From NCBI RefSeq assembly GCF_030651995.1, contig NZ_JAUSBN010000082.1, positions 1 through 51,854 on the forward strand: a DNA stretch of 51,854 nucleotides. Reading direction: 5' to 3'. This DNA is from Reyranella sp. GTDB taxonomy: Bacteria; Pseudomonadota; Alphaproteobacteria; Reyranellales; Reyranellaceae. The translations under genes were made by a program, and so were the position numbers. How positions within the stretch are numbered: the first letter of the stretch is position 1; each line of letters starts with the position of its first letter. Below are positions 7,594-16,746 of this stretch, one piece after another. The notes under the pieces are model-generated. The model saw nothing but the letters and a program-made list of their open reading frames with translations, searched no databases and was not told where the DNA came from.

Positions 7594-9299
7594 CCTCTTT
7601 TGCCGAAGTTTCCCTGCTCTTGGTCATGGCTGCCGCTATCGGCCTCGTCGGCACGCTGGCGCGACAGCCGCTGATCGTCAGCTTCATCGCCGTCGGGTTG
7701 ATCGCGGGGCCTTCGGCGCTGGATGTCGTGCGTTCGGATGCGCAGATCGACCTTCTGTCCGAGCTTGGCATTGCGGTGCTGCTGTTTCTGGTCGGCATCA
7801 AGCTGGACGTGAAGCTGATCCGGTCACTGGGTGTGGTGTCTGTGATGACTGGGCTCGGGCAGGTCATCTTCACCGCGTTCTTCGGCTATCTGATCGGCCT
7901 TGGCCTGGGGCTCGGGCATGTCACCAGCCTTTATGTCGCGGTGGCCCTGACGTTTTCCTCGACCATCATCATCGTCAAGCTTCTGTCCGACAAACGCGAG
8001 ATCGACGCCCTGCACGGTCAGATCGCGCTGGGATTCCTGATCGTTCAGGATCTTGTCGTGGTGCTGGCGATGATCGTCCTGTCGGCCATCGGCATTGGTG
8101 CACCGGGTCACGGTGGGGCAGAAGGCGGCTCCGTCGTCATGGTTCTGGCATCGGGGCTGGCACTTGTGGCGGCGGTGGTCCTTTTCGTGCGCTATGCCGC
8201 CGATCCCCTGACAGAGCGCCTTGCCCGCGCGCCTGAGCTTCTGGTGATTTTCGCCATCGCCCTGGCCGCGATGTTTGCCGCGATCGGAGATGTCGTCGGC
8301 CTGGGCAAGGAAGTGGGCGGCCTGATGGCGGGTGTTGCGCTGGCCTCAACCCCCTACCGCGAGACGATTGCCGCCCGGCTGGCACCCTTGCGCGACTTCC
8401 TGCTTCTGTTCTTCTTTATCGCACTTGGCGCAACGCTCGACCTGTCGCTTCTGGGCGCGCATGCGACCGGGGCCATCGTCTTCTCGCTCTTTGTCCTGAT
8501 CGGCAACCCGCTGATCGTGCTCGCGATCATGGGGGCCATGGGCTACCGCAAGCGCACGGGCTTTCTGGCCGGGCTGACCGTGGCGCAGATCAGCGAATTT
8601 TCGCTGATCTTCGTTGCCATGGGCGTTTCACTTGGCCATGTGACCGAGGACGCACTCGGCCTTGTCACCATGGTGGGCCTCGTAACCATCGCGGCCTCGA
8701 CCTACATGATCACCTATTCGCACCAACTTTATGCGGTGTTCGAACCCTTGCTTGGCATCTTTGAACGCAGGGGAACTCCGCGAGAGCCCATCGAGGCCGG
8801 TGCGCACAACGCCAGCAGTTACCGGGTAATCATCTTCGGACTGGGTCGGTTCGGCACCGCCATCGGGCTGCGCCTGAAGAAGCGGGGCATCCGGGTGCTG
8901 GGCGTCGACTTCAACCCGCAGGCGGTGCGGCGGTGGCGCGACCTTGGCCTTGAGGCCGATTTCGGCGATGCCAGCGACCCGGAGTTTGTCGCGGAACTGC
9001 CGTTCCGGGGGGCGGAGTGGATGGTGTCGACCGTACCGACGCACCCGACAGGCCTAAGTCACGAAGACACCCGTCGGACCCTGATCCAGCTGGCCCGCTC
9101 TGCCGGTTTCTCGGGACGGATGGCAGCTGCCTCACACAGTGCGGGCGACACACAGATACTGTTCGGCGCAGGAGTCGATCTGGTGCTGGAGCCATTCCAG
9201 GACGCCGCTGACCGTGCGGTGGAACTCTTGTGCGGCGCCGCCGGAGAAGAGCGCACCGCATTCCCCGAAATTGCGGCCGAGGGTCGCGAAGCGGGATGA
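7581..9299 (+). CDS. KefB/CPA2-type monovalent cation:proton antiporter with TrkA-N domain
   Basis: Inner-membrane antiporter of 572 residues, predicted to exchange K+ or Na+ for protons. Residues 1-395 form about 12 hydrophobic segments of the Na_H_exchanger fold, including SELGIAVLLFLVGIKLD and LGFLIVQDLVVVLAM. A cytoplasmic TrkA-N/RCK nucleotide-binding domain follows, with Rossmann motif GLGRFG at residues 420-425 and VLGVDFNP after it. This architecture is that of KefB/KefC and YbaL-like proteins. The start is GTG at 7581, with AAGGAGGAGAGG just upstream; it overlaps the HTH gene by 13 bases. The SDR gene follows after 37 bases. Specificity for K+ versus Na+ cannot be read from the sequence. 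Confidence 0.88.
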   Translation: MPILTSFAEVSLLLVMAAAIGLVGTLARQPLIVSFIAVGLIAGPSALDVVRSDAQIDLLSELGIAVLLFLVGIKLDVKLIRSLGVVSVMTGLGQVIFTAFFGYLIGLGLGLGHVTSLYVAVALTFSSTIIIVKLLSDKREIDALHGQIALGFLIVQDLVVVLAMIVLSAIGIGAPGHGGAEGGSVVMVLASGLALVAAVVLFVRYAADPLTERLARAPELLVIFAIALAAMFAAIGDVVGLGKEVGGLMAGVALASTPYRETIAARLAPLRDFLLLFFFIALGATLDLSLLGAHATGAIVFSLFVLIGNPLIVLAIMGAMGYRKRTGFLAGLTVAQISEFSLIFVAMGVSLGHVTEDALGLVTMVGLVTIAASTYMITYSHQLYAVFEPLLGIFERRGTPREPIEAGAHNASSYRVIIFGLGRFGTAIGLRLKKRGIRVLGVDFNPQAVRRWRDLGLEADFGDASDPEFVAELPFRGAEWMVSTVPTHPTGLSHEDTRRTLIQLARSAGFSGRMAAASHSAGDTQILFGAGVDLVLEPFQDAADRAVELLCGAAGEERTAFPEIAAEGREAG

Positions 9300-9336
9300 T
9301 GATATGCAACCATTTGGAAACGAAAGGACACATGCC

Positions 9337-10107
9337 ATGAAGAGACTTTCCGGCAAGTCGGCAATCGTGACCGGGGGAGCCGTCGGAATCGGCCGCGCCT
9401 GTGTGCGGCGCATGGCGGAAGAAGGTGCGAAGGTCGCGATCTTCGACGTGCTGGAGACAGAGGGAAAGGCACTGGCCGACGCGCTGACGGCCGAGGGACA
9501 CGAAGTCGGCTTCTGGCCTGTGGATGTCACAGACGAGTCGGCGGTCAAGGCTGCCATCGACGCGGCCGCCGCTCGGTTCGGCGGGCTGCACGTGATCGTC
9601 AACAACGCAGGCATCTCCGGCAGCCCCAAGCCTACCGATCAGGTGACCGAGGCGGAGTGGGACCGGGTCCAGGCGGTGAACGTCAAGGGCGTGTTCTTCG
9701 GCACCAAGCACGCCATGCCGCACCTGCGATTGGCGGAGTCAGGGTCAATCATCAACCTATCCTCTATCGCAGGGCTGATCGGGATTGGCGGCATCGCGCC
9801 CTACCATGCCTCGAAAGGCGCGGTGCGGCTGATGTCGAAGAACGACGCCATTACTTATGCGCCCGAGAAGATCCGGGTGAACTCGATCCACCCGGCCTAT
9901 ATCTGGACGCCGATGGTGGAAAACCATCTGCGCTCCACCGCCCCCGATCTGGAGGCGGCAAAGGCCGCGGCTGGGGCGGCCCACCCGATCGGCACCATGG
10001 GCGAACCTGACGACGTCGCGTGGGCGGTTGTCTGGCTGGCCTCGGACGAGGCGAAATTCGTGACCGGGGCGGAAATCGTCATCGACGGCGGCTACACGGC
10101 GCGATGA
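9337..10107 (+). CDS. Short-chain dehydrogenase/reductase
   Basis: NAD(P)-dependent oxidoreductase of 256 residues with the classical SDR layout. The cofactor motif TGGAVGIG lies near the N-terminus (AIVTGGAVGIGRAC), then NNAGISGS, the catalytic Ser in INLSSIAGL, and Tyr156/Lys160 in YHASKGA. The end, TGAEIVIDGGYTAR, is typical. An Asp after the second strand (IFDVLE) suggests NAD(H). Substrate unknown. In stress clusters of this kind such enzymes are sometimes annotated as 3-hydroxybutyrate or cyclohexanol dehydrogenases, but nothing here decides that. The ATG at 9337 has a GAAAGGA site; an ATG at 9304 would add 11 residues. The stop is 1 base from the ATPase start. Confidence 0.88.
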   Translation: MKRLSGKSAIVTGGAVGIGRACVRRMAEEGAKVAIFDVLETEGKALADALTAEGHEVGFWPVDVTDESAVKAAIDAAAARFGGLHVIVNNAGISGSPKPTDQVTEAEWDRVQAVNVKGVFFGTKHAMPHLRLAESGSIINLSSIAGLIGIGGIAPYHASKGAVRLMSKNDAITYAPEKIRVNSIHPAYIWTPMVENHLRSTAPDLEAAKAAAGAAHPIGTMGEPDDVAWAVVWLASDEAKFVTGAEIVIDGGYTAR

Positions 10108-10108
10108 T

Positions 10109-12712
10109 ATGCCTTTAACCAACGCCCACGCGACCCCCGCCGCCGATTGCCTTGCGGCGCTGGAAGCTGCGCCTGAAGGCCTGTCCACGCCCGAAGCGGT
10201 GCAGCGCCTTGCCAAGCATGGCCCGAACCGCTTGCCCGAGGTGCGGGGGCGTGGGCCGGTGCTGCGGTTCCTGATGCAGTTCCACAACGTGCTGATCTAT
10301 GTGCTGCTGGGTGCGGCAGTGGTGACCGGGACCTTGCAGCACTGGGTCGATACCGGGGTGATCCTGGCCGTGGTTCTGGCGAATGCGGTGATCGGTTTTG
10401 TGCAGGAGGGCAAGGCCGAGGCCGCAATGGCTGCAATTCGCAACATGCTGGCGCCTCGCGCTGCGGTGCTGCGCGACGGGCACCGCGAGACGCTGGACGG
10501 GGCTGACATTGTACCGGGCGACATCGTCCTGCTGGAGGCAGGTGACAAGGTGCCTGCCGACCTGCGCGTCCTGGAGGCGCGCGGGCTCGCGGCGCAAGAG
10601 GCAATCCTGACGGGGGAGTCGGTGCCGGTCGAGAAGGGGCCGGAACCGGTCGCGGCAGATGCGGCACTCGGTGACCGCCGCTCAATGCTGTGGTCGGGCA
10701 CGCTGGTCACGCAGGGCACGGCACGGGCGCTGGTTGTGGCCACGGGTGCAGACACCGAAATCGGTCGTATTGGCGGGCTCCTGGCAGAGGTCGAGCAGTT
10801 GACCACGCCCCTTGTCGCGCAGATCGATCATTTCGCGCGCTGGCTGTCGTTCCTGATCCTGCTCTGCGCCGCGCTCCTTCTGGCCTATGGCTACTTTGTC
10901 GGCCACATGCCCTTTGCCGAGTTGTTCATGGTGATCGTCAGCGTGGCTGTTGCCGCGATCCCCGAGGGCCTGCCGGCGGTGATGACTATCACGCTGGCGA
11001 TCGGCGTACAGGCCATGGCGCGGCGCAATGCCATCGTTCGCCGCCTGCCGGCGATCGAGGCCATCGGCTCGGTCTCGGTCATCTGCACCGACAAGACAGG
11101 AACCCTGACCCGCAACGAGATGGTGGTGGCCGCCGCGGAGACAGCCGAAGGCGCTTTCACCGTCGCGGGCGAAGGCTATGCCGCCGAAGGGGCGATCACG
11201 CCTGCCGGTGATCTGGGGCGACTGGCGCTTGCGGCGGCCCTATGCAACGACGCACGTCTGCATCGCAAAGACAGGACTTGGACGGTCGAGGGCGATCCGA
11301 TGGAAGGCGCGCTCCTGGCCTTTGCGGGTAAGGCGGGTGGCGATCAGACCGCGCGGCGGCTGGATGCCATCCCCTTCGACAGCCGCCACCGCTTCATGGC
11401 CGTGCTGACCGAGGGCGCGTCCGGGCGTCTGATCCACGTGAAGGGCGCGCCCGAGCGGGTGCTGGGGATGTGCGCAGGACTCGACCCCGCCCACTGGCAC
11501 GACCGGGCCGAGGCGCTGGCGAAGCGGGGCTTGCGGGTGCTGGCCTTCGCGGAGCGGACAGAACCGGGCGACAGGATCGACCAGCAGGCACTGGAGGGCG
11601 GGCTGACTTTCCTTGGTCTTGTCGGTCTTATCGACCCGCCCCGCCCCGAGGCGATTGCCGCTGTTGCCGAATGCCGGGCGGCGGGGATCCGCGTCAAGAT
11701 GATCACCGGCGATCATGCCGGCACCGCCGCCGCCATCGCGCGCCAGATCGGGCTGGAAAACCCGGACCGTGTGCTGACCGGCCACGACCTCGACAAGCTG
11801 GACGATGCGCAACTGGCGCTGGAGGTCGTGGGCACCAGCGTCTTTGCCCGCACCAGCCCCGAACACAAGCTGCGGCTAGTGACCGCCTTGCAGGCGAACG
11901 GCCTGTCGGTCGCGATGACCGGCGACGGGGTGAACGATGCGCCCGCCCTGAAGCGAGCCGATGCGGGCATCGCCATGGGCCTGAAAGGATCGGAGGCCGC
12001 GAAGGAGGCCGCCGACCTGGTGCTGGCCGACGACAATTTTGCATCCATCGCCGCGGCGGTGCGCGAGGGGCGGACGGTCTATGACAACCTGAAGAAGGTG
12101 ATCAGCTGGACCCTGCCCACCAATGCGGGCGAGTCGATGGTCATCGTGCTGGCCCTGCTTCTGGGCCTCGCCTTGCCGATCACGGCCGTGCAGATCCTAT
12201 GGATCAATCTGATCACCGGGATCACGCTGGGCCTCGCGCTTGCCTTCGAGCCGACCGAGACCGGCACCATGGCCCGCCCTCCGCGCGCCCGCCAAGCGCC
12301 GATCCTGTCGGGCGAACTGATCTGGCATGTGATCCTGGTCGCGACCCTGTTCCTGGCGGCAGTCTTCGGCATCTTCACCTATGCCATCGACAAGGGCTAT
12401 TCCCTGCCGCTTGCGCAGTCCATGGCGATGAACACGTTGGTCGTGCTGGAGATCTTCCACCTCTTCTTCATACGCAATATCCACAGCACCTCACTGACAT
12501 GGGCCGCCGCGCGCGGGACCCGCGTGGTCTGGACCGTAGTCATCATCATCACGGCCGCCCAGTTCGCCGTCACTTACCTTCCGCCTTTGCAAGCCGTGCT
12601 GGGAACCGCGCCGGTCCCGGTGTTCGACGGCCTGCTGATCGTCGGGATCGGGGCGGCCTTCTTCGCGCTGATCGAGATCGAGAAGCAGATCAGACTGGGG
12701 TTGAAGTCATGA
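10109..12712 (+). CDS. P-type (P2) cation-transporting ATPase, calcium-pump-like
   Basis: Membrane pump of 867 residues with all P-type motifs: actuator TGES at residues 168-171, PEGLPA in M4, the phosphorylated aspartate D328 in DKTGTLTRNE, KGAPERVL in the nucleotide domain, and the hinge TGDGVNDAPAL at about 604-614. The N-terminal Cation_ATPase_N region, M5 with NAGE and M6 with ILWINLITG place it in the P2 group with bacterial Ca2+ and Na+/K+-like pumps. There are no N-terminal metal-binding CxxC domains, so it is not a CopA/ZntA type. The transported ion is inferred. It starts 1 base after the SDR stop and overlaps the next gene by 4 bases (ATGA). Confidence 0.93.
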   Translation: MPLTNAHATPAADCLAALEAAPEGLSTPEAVQRLAKHGPNRLPEVRGRGPVLRFLMQFHNVLIYVLLGAAVVTGTLQHWVDTGVILAVVLANAVIGFVQEGKAEAAMAAIRNMLAPRAAVLRDGHRETLDGADIVPGDIVLLEAGDKVPADLRVLEARGLAAQEAILTGESVPVEKGPEPVAADAALGDRRSMLWSGTLVTQGTARALVVATGADTEIGRIGGLLAEVEQLTTPLVAQIDHFARWLSFLILLCAALLLAYGYFVGHMPFAELFMVIVSVAVAAIPEGLPAVMTITLAIGVQAMARRNAIVRRLPAIEAIGSVSVICTDKTGTLTRNEMVVAAAETAEGAFTVAGEGYAAEGAITPAGDLGRLALAAALCNDARLHRKDRTWTVEGDPMEGALLAFAGKAGGDQTARRLDAIPFDSRHRFMAVLTEGASGRLIHVKGAPERVLGMCAGLDPAHWHDRAEALAKRGLRVLAFAERTEPGDRIDQQALEGGLTFLGLVGLIDPPRPEAIAAVAECRAAGIRVKMITGDHAGTAAAIARQIGLENPDRVLTGHDLDKLDDAQLALEVVGTSVFARTSPEHKLRLVTALQANGLSVAMTGDGVNDAPALKRADAGIAMGLKGSEAAKEAADLVLADDNFASIAAAVREGRTVYDNLKKVISWTLPTNAGESMVIVLALLLGLALPITAVQILWINLITGITLGLALAFEPTETGTMARPPRARQAPILSGELIWHVILVATLFLAAVFGIFTYAIDKGYSLPLAQSMAMNTLVVLEIFHLFFIRNIHSTSLTWAAARGTRVVWTVVIIITAAQFAVTYLPPLQAVLGTAPVPVFDGLLIVGIGAAFFALIEIEKQIRLGLKS

Positions 12713-13266
12713 CACAACCACCAAGACGAAAGCCGCCTCCTACACCGCTTCCGGCCGCTGCCCAACCTCCGGTGCAGCTGCTCGCCACCGTGCTCCCCCT
12801 GCAAGCCCCGCCGCAGAAACGTCCGCATGACAACCTCGAACGTGCGGCGCGTGGCGCTTTGGCGAAGCTGAGCGGCGGGGTGTCGCCCCATGCCTTCATC
12901 GAGGCGTGGAGTGACTGGGCGCAACATCTGGCGCGCTCGCCGGCGCGTCAGATGGAACTGGCCGAGGGTGCCCGGCAGAACCTGTTGAAGGTCATGGCGC
13001 TTGCCGCCAGCCCCGGCAGCCTTCCGCCCTTTCCGCCGAAGCCTTGCGACAAGCGCTTTGCCCATCCCGGCTGGCAGACCTTTCCCTTCCGGCTGTGGCA
13101 ACAGGGATTCCTGGCCGTGCAGGACTGGTGGGACGAAGCCACCGAACCGATGCGCGGCCTGCGGCGCGAGGATGGCGACCGCACCCGTTTTCTGGCCCGC
13201 CAGACGCTTGATATGCTGTTAACGTTAGGTGCCGGCCAAGTCGCATCGGGTCCGGTCCGCGCATAA
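12709..13266 (+). pseudogene. Truncated poly-beta-hydroxyalkanoate synthase (PhaC N-terminal part)
   Basis: An open frame of 185 codons whose residues about 35-170 match the PhaC N-terminal domain: GVSPHAFIEAWSDWAQHLA, then DKRFAHPGWQTFPFRLWQQ and FLARQTLDML. A full synthase is near 570-600 residues and continues SPxNFxxTNPEVL after this point. Here the similarity stops at DML (about 13218) and an unrelated 14-codon tail leads to TAA. The hydrolase-like catalytic domain with the active-site Cys is entirely missing, so no polymerase activity is possible. The gene overlaps the ATPase stop by 4 bases, so it was the last gene of that operon. The break probably marks a deletion or recombination junction. 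Confidence 0.8.
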
Positions 13267-13324
13267 GCGCCGAACGATCGACGAACCAGTGGGTGGTGTA
13301 CGTGCCGATATGAGGAGACGCCAG

Positions 13325-14530
13325 CTAACGATCACGCTCCTCAAATGCGGCCTTCTCGGCGATCATGGTATCGATTTCACTGTTCACGTAGCCGACCTCA
13401 GCGAGAATCTCGCGAGTATGCTGTCCCAGTCGTGGCGCAAATCGATCCTCGGGCGGAGGCGTTTCGGACCAGCTGCTGGGCTCGCGCATAGTCCGGATGC
13501 GGCCCTCGGACGGATGTTCGCGAATCTCGAAGAACCCACGATCGTGCAGATGTGGATCCTCCATCAATGTCTCGAGTGTGTGCGGCACCATGCAGGGGAT
13601 GTCCGCTTTGTGAAGAAGCTCCAGCCACTTCGACGTCGGGCGGGTCTTGAGCTCGTCAGCGATCATGTCGTAGAGCGCATCGATGTTCGCCGTGCGAGCG
13701 ACGATGTCGGCAAAACGCGGATCCTCCGTGAACAAGTGGCCCTTGCCGATAGCTTCGAAGAAGCGGCGCCATTGCCCATCATTATATGGCAATACGGCCA
13801 GATATCCGTCCTGGGTGGCATAGGGCCGTCGCGAACGCGACAGCGTCCGTGCATACCCGGGCGGGCCGGTTGGCGGATCGAAGGTGGCACCCTGCATGTG
13901 CTCCGCGAGGACGAACTGCACCATCGTCTCGAACATCGGCACTTCGATCTTCTGGCCAACGCCTGTCCGTGCCTTCGCCAGCAGGCCGGCGAGCAACATA
14001 TTGGCGCCCACGGTGCCGACGATGCGATCGATCGCAGCCATCGGAATGAAACGCTGCTCGCCGGTCGAGCGCTGCAGCAGGGTGGGGATCGCTGACGCGG
14101 CCTGGATCAGGTCGTCATAGGCCGGCTGCCCTGCGTAACGACCGCCGGTGCCGTAACCAACCATGCTGAGATAGATAATCGAGGGATTGGACCTGCGGAC
14201 GGCTTCGTAGCCCAACCCCAGCCGGTCGAGGGGGGCCGGCCGGATGTTCGAGACGAAGGCGTCGGCCTCAGCCGTCAGTCTAAGGATTACATCGCGTGCT
14301 GCAGGTTTCTTCAGATCCAGCACGAGCGACCTCTTGCGCTTGGCGGTGTGCTGGAAACCTCCTCCCATTCCGTGGTTGCGCGCATTCCCGCCGTAGCGAC
14401 TGGAATCTCCTTCCGGCGCCTCGACCTTGATGACGTCCGCCCCAAGGTCGGCAACGATGCGCGTACACCAGGGCCCCATCATGATCGTAGTGAGGTCGAC
14501 AATCCGAAGGCCGGAGAGTGGTCCGGTCAT
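13325..14530 (-). CDS. CaiB/BaiF-family CoA transferase
   Basis: Class III CoA transferase of 401 residues that moves CoA between carboxylic acids in the cytosol. It opens with PLSGLRIVDLTTIMMGPWCTR, has the ADVIKVEAPEGD segment, then the expected catalytic aspartate as D168 in MAAIDRIVGTVGAN. The KIEVPMFETM and LPYNDGQWRRFF segments are also typical. Substrate unknown. The ATG at 14530 is preferred over GTG 14533; both are served by GGGAGAG formed by the end of the upstream enoyl-CoA hydratase gene, whose stop is at 14534. It is the last gene of a leftward unit led by the racemase at 15341-16489. Confidence 0.88.
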   Translation of the reverse strand: MTGPLSGLRIVDLTTIMMGPWCTRIVADLGADVIKVEAPEGDSSRYGGNARNHGMGGGFQHTAKRKRSLVLDLKKPAARDVILRLTAEADAFVSNIRPAPLDRLGLGYEAVRRSNPSIIYLSMVGYGTGGRYAGQPAYDDLIQAASAIPTLLQRSTGEQRFIPMAAIDRIVGTVGANMLLAGLLAKARTGVGQKIEVPMFETMVQFVLAEHMQGATFDPPTGPPGYARTLSRSRRPYATQDGYLAVLPYNDGQWRRFFEAIGKGHLFTEDPRFADIVARTANIDALYDMIADELKTRPTSKWLELLHKADIPCMVPHTLETLMEDPHLHDRGFFEIREHPSEGRIRTMREPSSWSETPPPEDRFAPRLGQHTREILAEVGYVNSEIDTMIAEKAAFEERDR

Positions 14531-14533
14531 CAC

Positions 14534-15316
14534 TTACTCTCCCTTGTAGATGCCCTGCCGCTTCTCGCGAAAAGCGCTGACCGCTTCCCTATGATCGGCG
14601 GTCGTCGCCATGATCGCGGCTTGCGAGGATGCCAGCTCCAGCGCAGTGATCATTTCGTTCTGAAAGCTTTCATAGGTGAGGCGCTTGCACGTCTGCACGC
14701 CGAGAGGAGGCAGGGCGGCGATCTTCCGGGCGATGCCATAGGCCTTCTGCTCGAGCTCGTGATGAGGAACACAATGATTGACCAAGCCGATGCGCTCGGC
14801 CTGCGGAGCGTCGACGAAGTCTGCCGTCAGGAGTATTTCCAGTGCGCGCCCGAGTCCGATGAGTCTGGCGAGGAAGAAGGCGCCGCCATCGCCAGGTACC
14901 AGGCCCAGACGAACATACGCCTGTGAGAATCGGGCCTTCTCGGACGCCACGCGGATGTCGCACATCAACGCAATGTCCATTCCTCCGCCGACCGCGTCAC
15001 CGTTGATCATCGCGATCACCGGCTTGTCCACGGTGGCCAGCATCTTCGGGACGGTTTGCATGCGCTTCCAGAGGTCCGACTTGCGTTGGATGACCGAAGT
15101 GCTGCGTCCCATCTTCTTGACGTCGCCGCCGGAGCAGAACGACTCGCCGGCACCCGTCAGAACGATCACTCTGACGTCCGGATCATCGCGGAAGGCCGCC
15201 AGAATCCTCGAACACTCCTCCAGCATCTCCAGCGTGAAGGCATTCCGGCTCTCGGGGCGATTGAAGATGATGGTTCCGATATGGTCGTTGACGAAAGCCT
15301 TGATCTCGGTGCTCAC
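14534..15316 (-). CDS. Enoyl-CoA hydratase/isomerase family protein
   Basis: Crotonase-fold enzyme of 260 residues acting on acyl-CoA thioesters. The CoA/oxyanion segments are visible as VIVLTGAGESFCSGGDVKKM and INGDAVGGGMDIALMCDIRV; the Glu in the position used for hydration is replaced in the region FSQAYVRLGLVPGDGGAFFL, which carries Gly-Asp-Gly. It could be a hydratase, isomerase or related member. The start is GTG at 15316 (MSTEIKAF). It lies between two CoA-transferase-family genes in the same unit, 24 bases after the racemase gene and 3 bases before the CoA transferase. Confidence 0.87.
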   Translation of the reverse strand: MSTEIKAFVNDHIGTIIFNRPESRNAFTLEMLEECSRILAAFRDDPDVRVIVLTGAGESFCSGGDVKKMGRSTSVIQRKSDLWKRMQTVPKMLATVDKPVIAMINGDAVGGGMDIALMCDIRVASEKARFSQAYVRLGLVPGDGGAFFLARLIGLGRALEILLTADFVDAPQAERIGLVNHCVPHHELEQKAYGIARKIAALPPLGVQTCKRLTYESFQNEMITALELASSQAAIMATTADHREAVSAFREKRQGIYKGE

Positions 15317-15340
15317 GCTCTGTTTATCCCGTTGTTGGCA

Positions 15341-16489
15341 TCAGCTGATGGCGCCGCCAGCGCGTAGATCGGCCACGTCGGCAGAAGTGAGGCCCCATTC
15401 GCGAAGGACATCTTCTGTCGGCGGTTCTTCGGATCCGGCGGACCGACGGATCTCGGGCTTTGTGCGACTGAAGCGTGGTGCCGGGCCGGGCTGTACGACG
15501 CCGTCATGTTCGATGAATGTCGAGCGGGCTTTCATGTGCGGGTGCAAAGGCGCTTCAGCCATCGTCAGCACGGGTGCGAAGCAGATCTCGCATCCGGTCA
15601 TGATCGAGCACCATTCGTCACGCGTCTTCTCGCGAAACTTGCGCGTGAAGTACGTTCGGATGGCCGGCCACCCTCTGCGATCGTGCCGATCTGCCGGCAG
15701 CGCCGACCGATCGGCCCCCAACCGATCGAGCAGCGCGTCGTAGAATTGCGGCTCGTTGCAGCCCAGGGATATCCATTTGCCGTCGGACGTCTCATAGACA
15801 TCGTACCAGGGGGTCCCCGAGTCGAGCCGGTTGGAACCGCGGTCATCCGTCCACACGCCGGCGGCATGCATGCCGTACATCATCGTCATGAGGCTGGAGA
15901 CACCGTCGACCATGGCGGCGTCCACGACCTGACCCTTTCCGGACACCTTTGCTTCGTAGACCGCACATACAATGCCGAAGGCCAAGTAAAGCGCCCCGCC
16001 GCCGAAGTCGCCAACCAGGTTGAGAGGTGGAACCGGCGGGCCGTCTTTCCTCCCGATCGCGTGCAAAGCGCCGGTCAACGCTATGTAGTTGATGTCGTGG
16101 CCTGGTTCAGCCGCCAGCGGGCCATCCTGACCCCATCCCGTGATGCGGCCATAGACAAGCCTCTGGTTGAGACGCAGGCATTCCTCAGGACCAAGGCCGA
16201 GCCGCTCGGCGACGCCGGGCCGGAACCCCTCGATGAGTGCATCAGATTTGACGACCAGCTTCTTGACCAGCTCCACCGCCTTCGGTGTCTTGAGGTCCAT
16301 TGCAACAGACATGCGGCTGCGGTTCAGCAATTGATGGCGCTTGTCGTAGGCATTCATGCTGCTGCCGGCCTTGTCGCGACGGCTGATGCGCAACACGTCG
16401 GCGCCCATCTCTGCGAACAGCATCGACGCGAAGGGAGTGGGGCCGATCCCTCCGAGCTCTACGATCCTGACGCCGGCCAGCGGTCCCAT
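15341..16489 (-). CDS. Alpha-methylacyl-CoA racemase-like CaiB-family enzyme
   Basis: Protein of 382 residues in the CaiB/BaiF superfamily. It carries the two residues that mark racemases: H131 in GHDINYIALTG and D161 in NLVGDFGGGALYL. This favours epimerisation of 2-methylacyl-CoA esters (AMACR/MCR type) over CoA transfer. It opens PLAGVRIVELGGIGPTPFASM, as in AMACR. It would interconvert the 2R and 2S forms during degradation of branched or steroid-like acids. First gene of the leftward unit, with a 5-5-5 palindrome at 16504-16518 just in front of the start codon, divergent from an IclR regulator. Confidence 0.87.
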   Translation of the reverse strand: MGPLAGVRIVELGGIGPTPFASMLFAEMGADVLRISRRDKAGSSMNAYDKRHQLLNRSRMSVAMDLKTPKAVELVKKLVVKSDALIEGFRPGVAERLGLGPEECLRLNQRLVYGRITGWGQDGPLAAEPGHDINYIALTGALHAIGRKDGPPVPPLNLVGDFGGGALYLAFGIVCAVYEAKVSGKGQVVDAAMVDGVSSLMTMMYGMHAAGVWTDDRGSNRLDSGTPWYDVYETSDGKWISLGCNEPQFYDALLDRLGADRSALPADRHDRRGWPAIRTYFTRKFREKTRDEWCSIMTGCEICFAPVLTMAEAPLHPHMKARSTFIEHDGVVQPGPAPRFSRTKPEIRRSAGSEEPPTEDVLREWGLTSADVADLRAGGAIS

Positions 16490-16503
16490 TCGAATTTCTC
16501 GCC

Positions 16504-16518
16504 TTCCGTATTTCGGAA
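16504..16518. promoter_or_regulatory. Palindrome, candidate IclR-family operator
   Basis: TTCCG-TATTT-CGGAA, a perfect 5-base inverted repeat with a 5-base spacer. It sits 14 bases from the racemase start codon in the space shared with the divergent IclR gene. The size and form suit an IclR dimer. Bound protein there would overlap the racemase leader. Predicted from position and symmetry only. Confidence 0.5.
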
Positions 16519-16746
16519 AACATTAGCACAAATATGTATACAGTCGCCTGATTGTCTCGCAAGCTGTTTCACATGCAGCCAGTCGTCGAACGCGGAGGTG
16601 GCAGAGCTTCGATGGTCGTGGCTGTCTGTGGGATCGGCTGCGGACATGGCTCGGTCGCGACTGGACCTTTGTCTCGCTGGTCGCGGCGGCGTAATTTTCT
16701 GATGCCCTGGCTCAATACCGGGTCGGGAACAGCGATCAGGGAAAAG

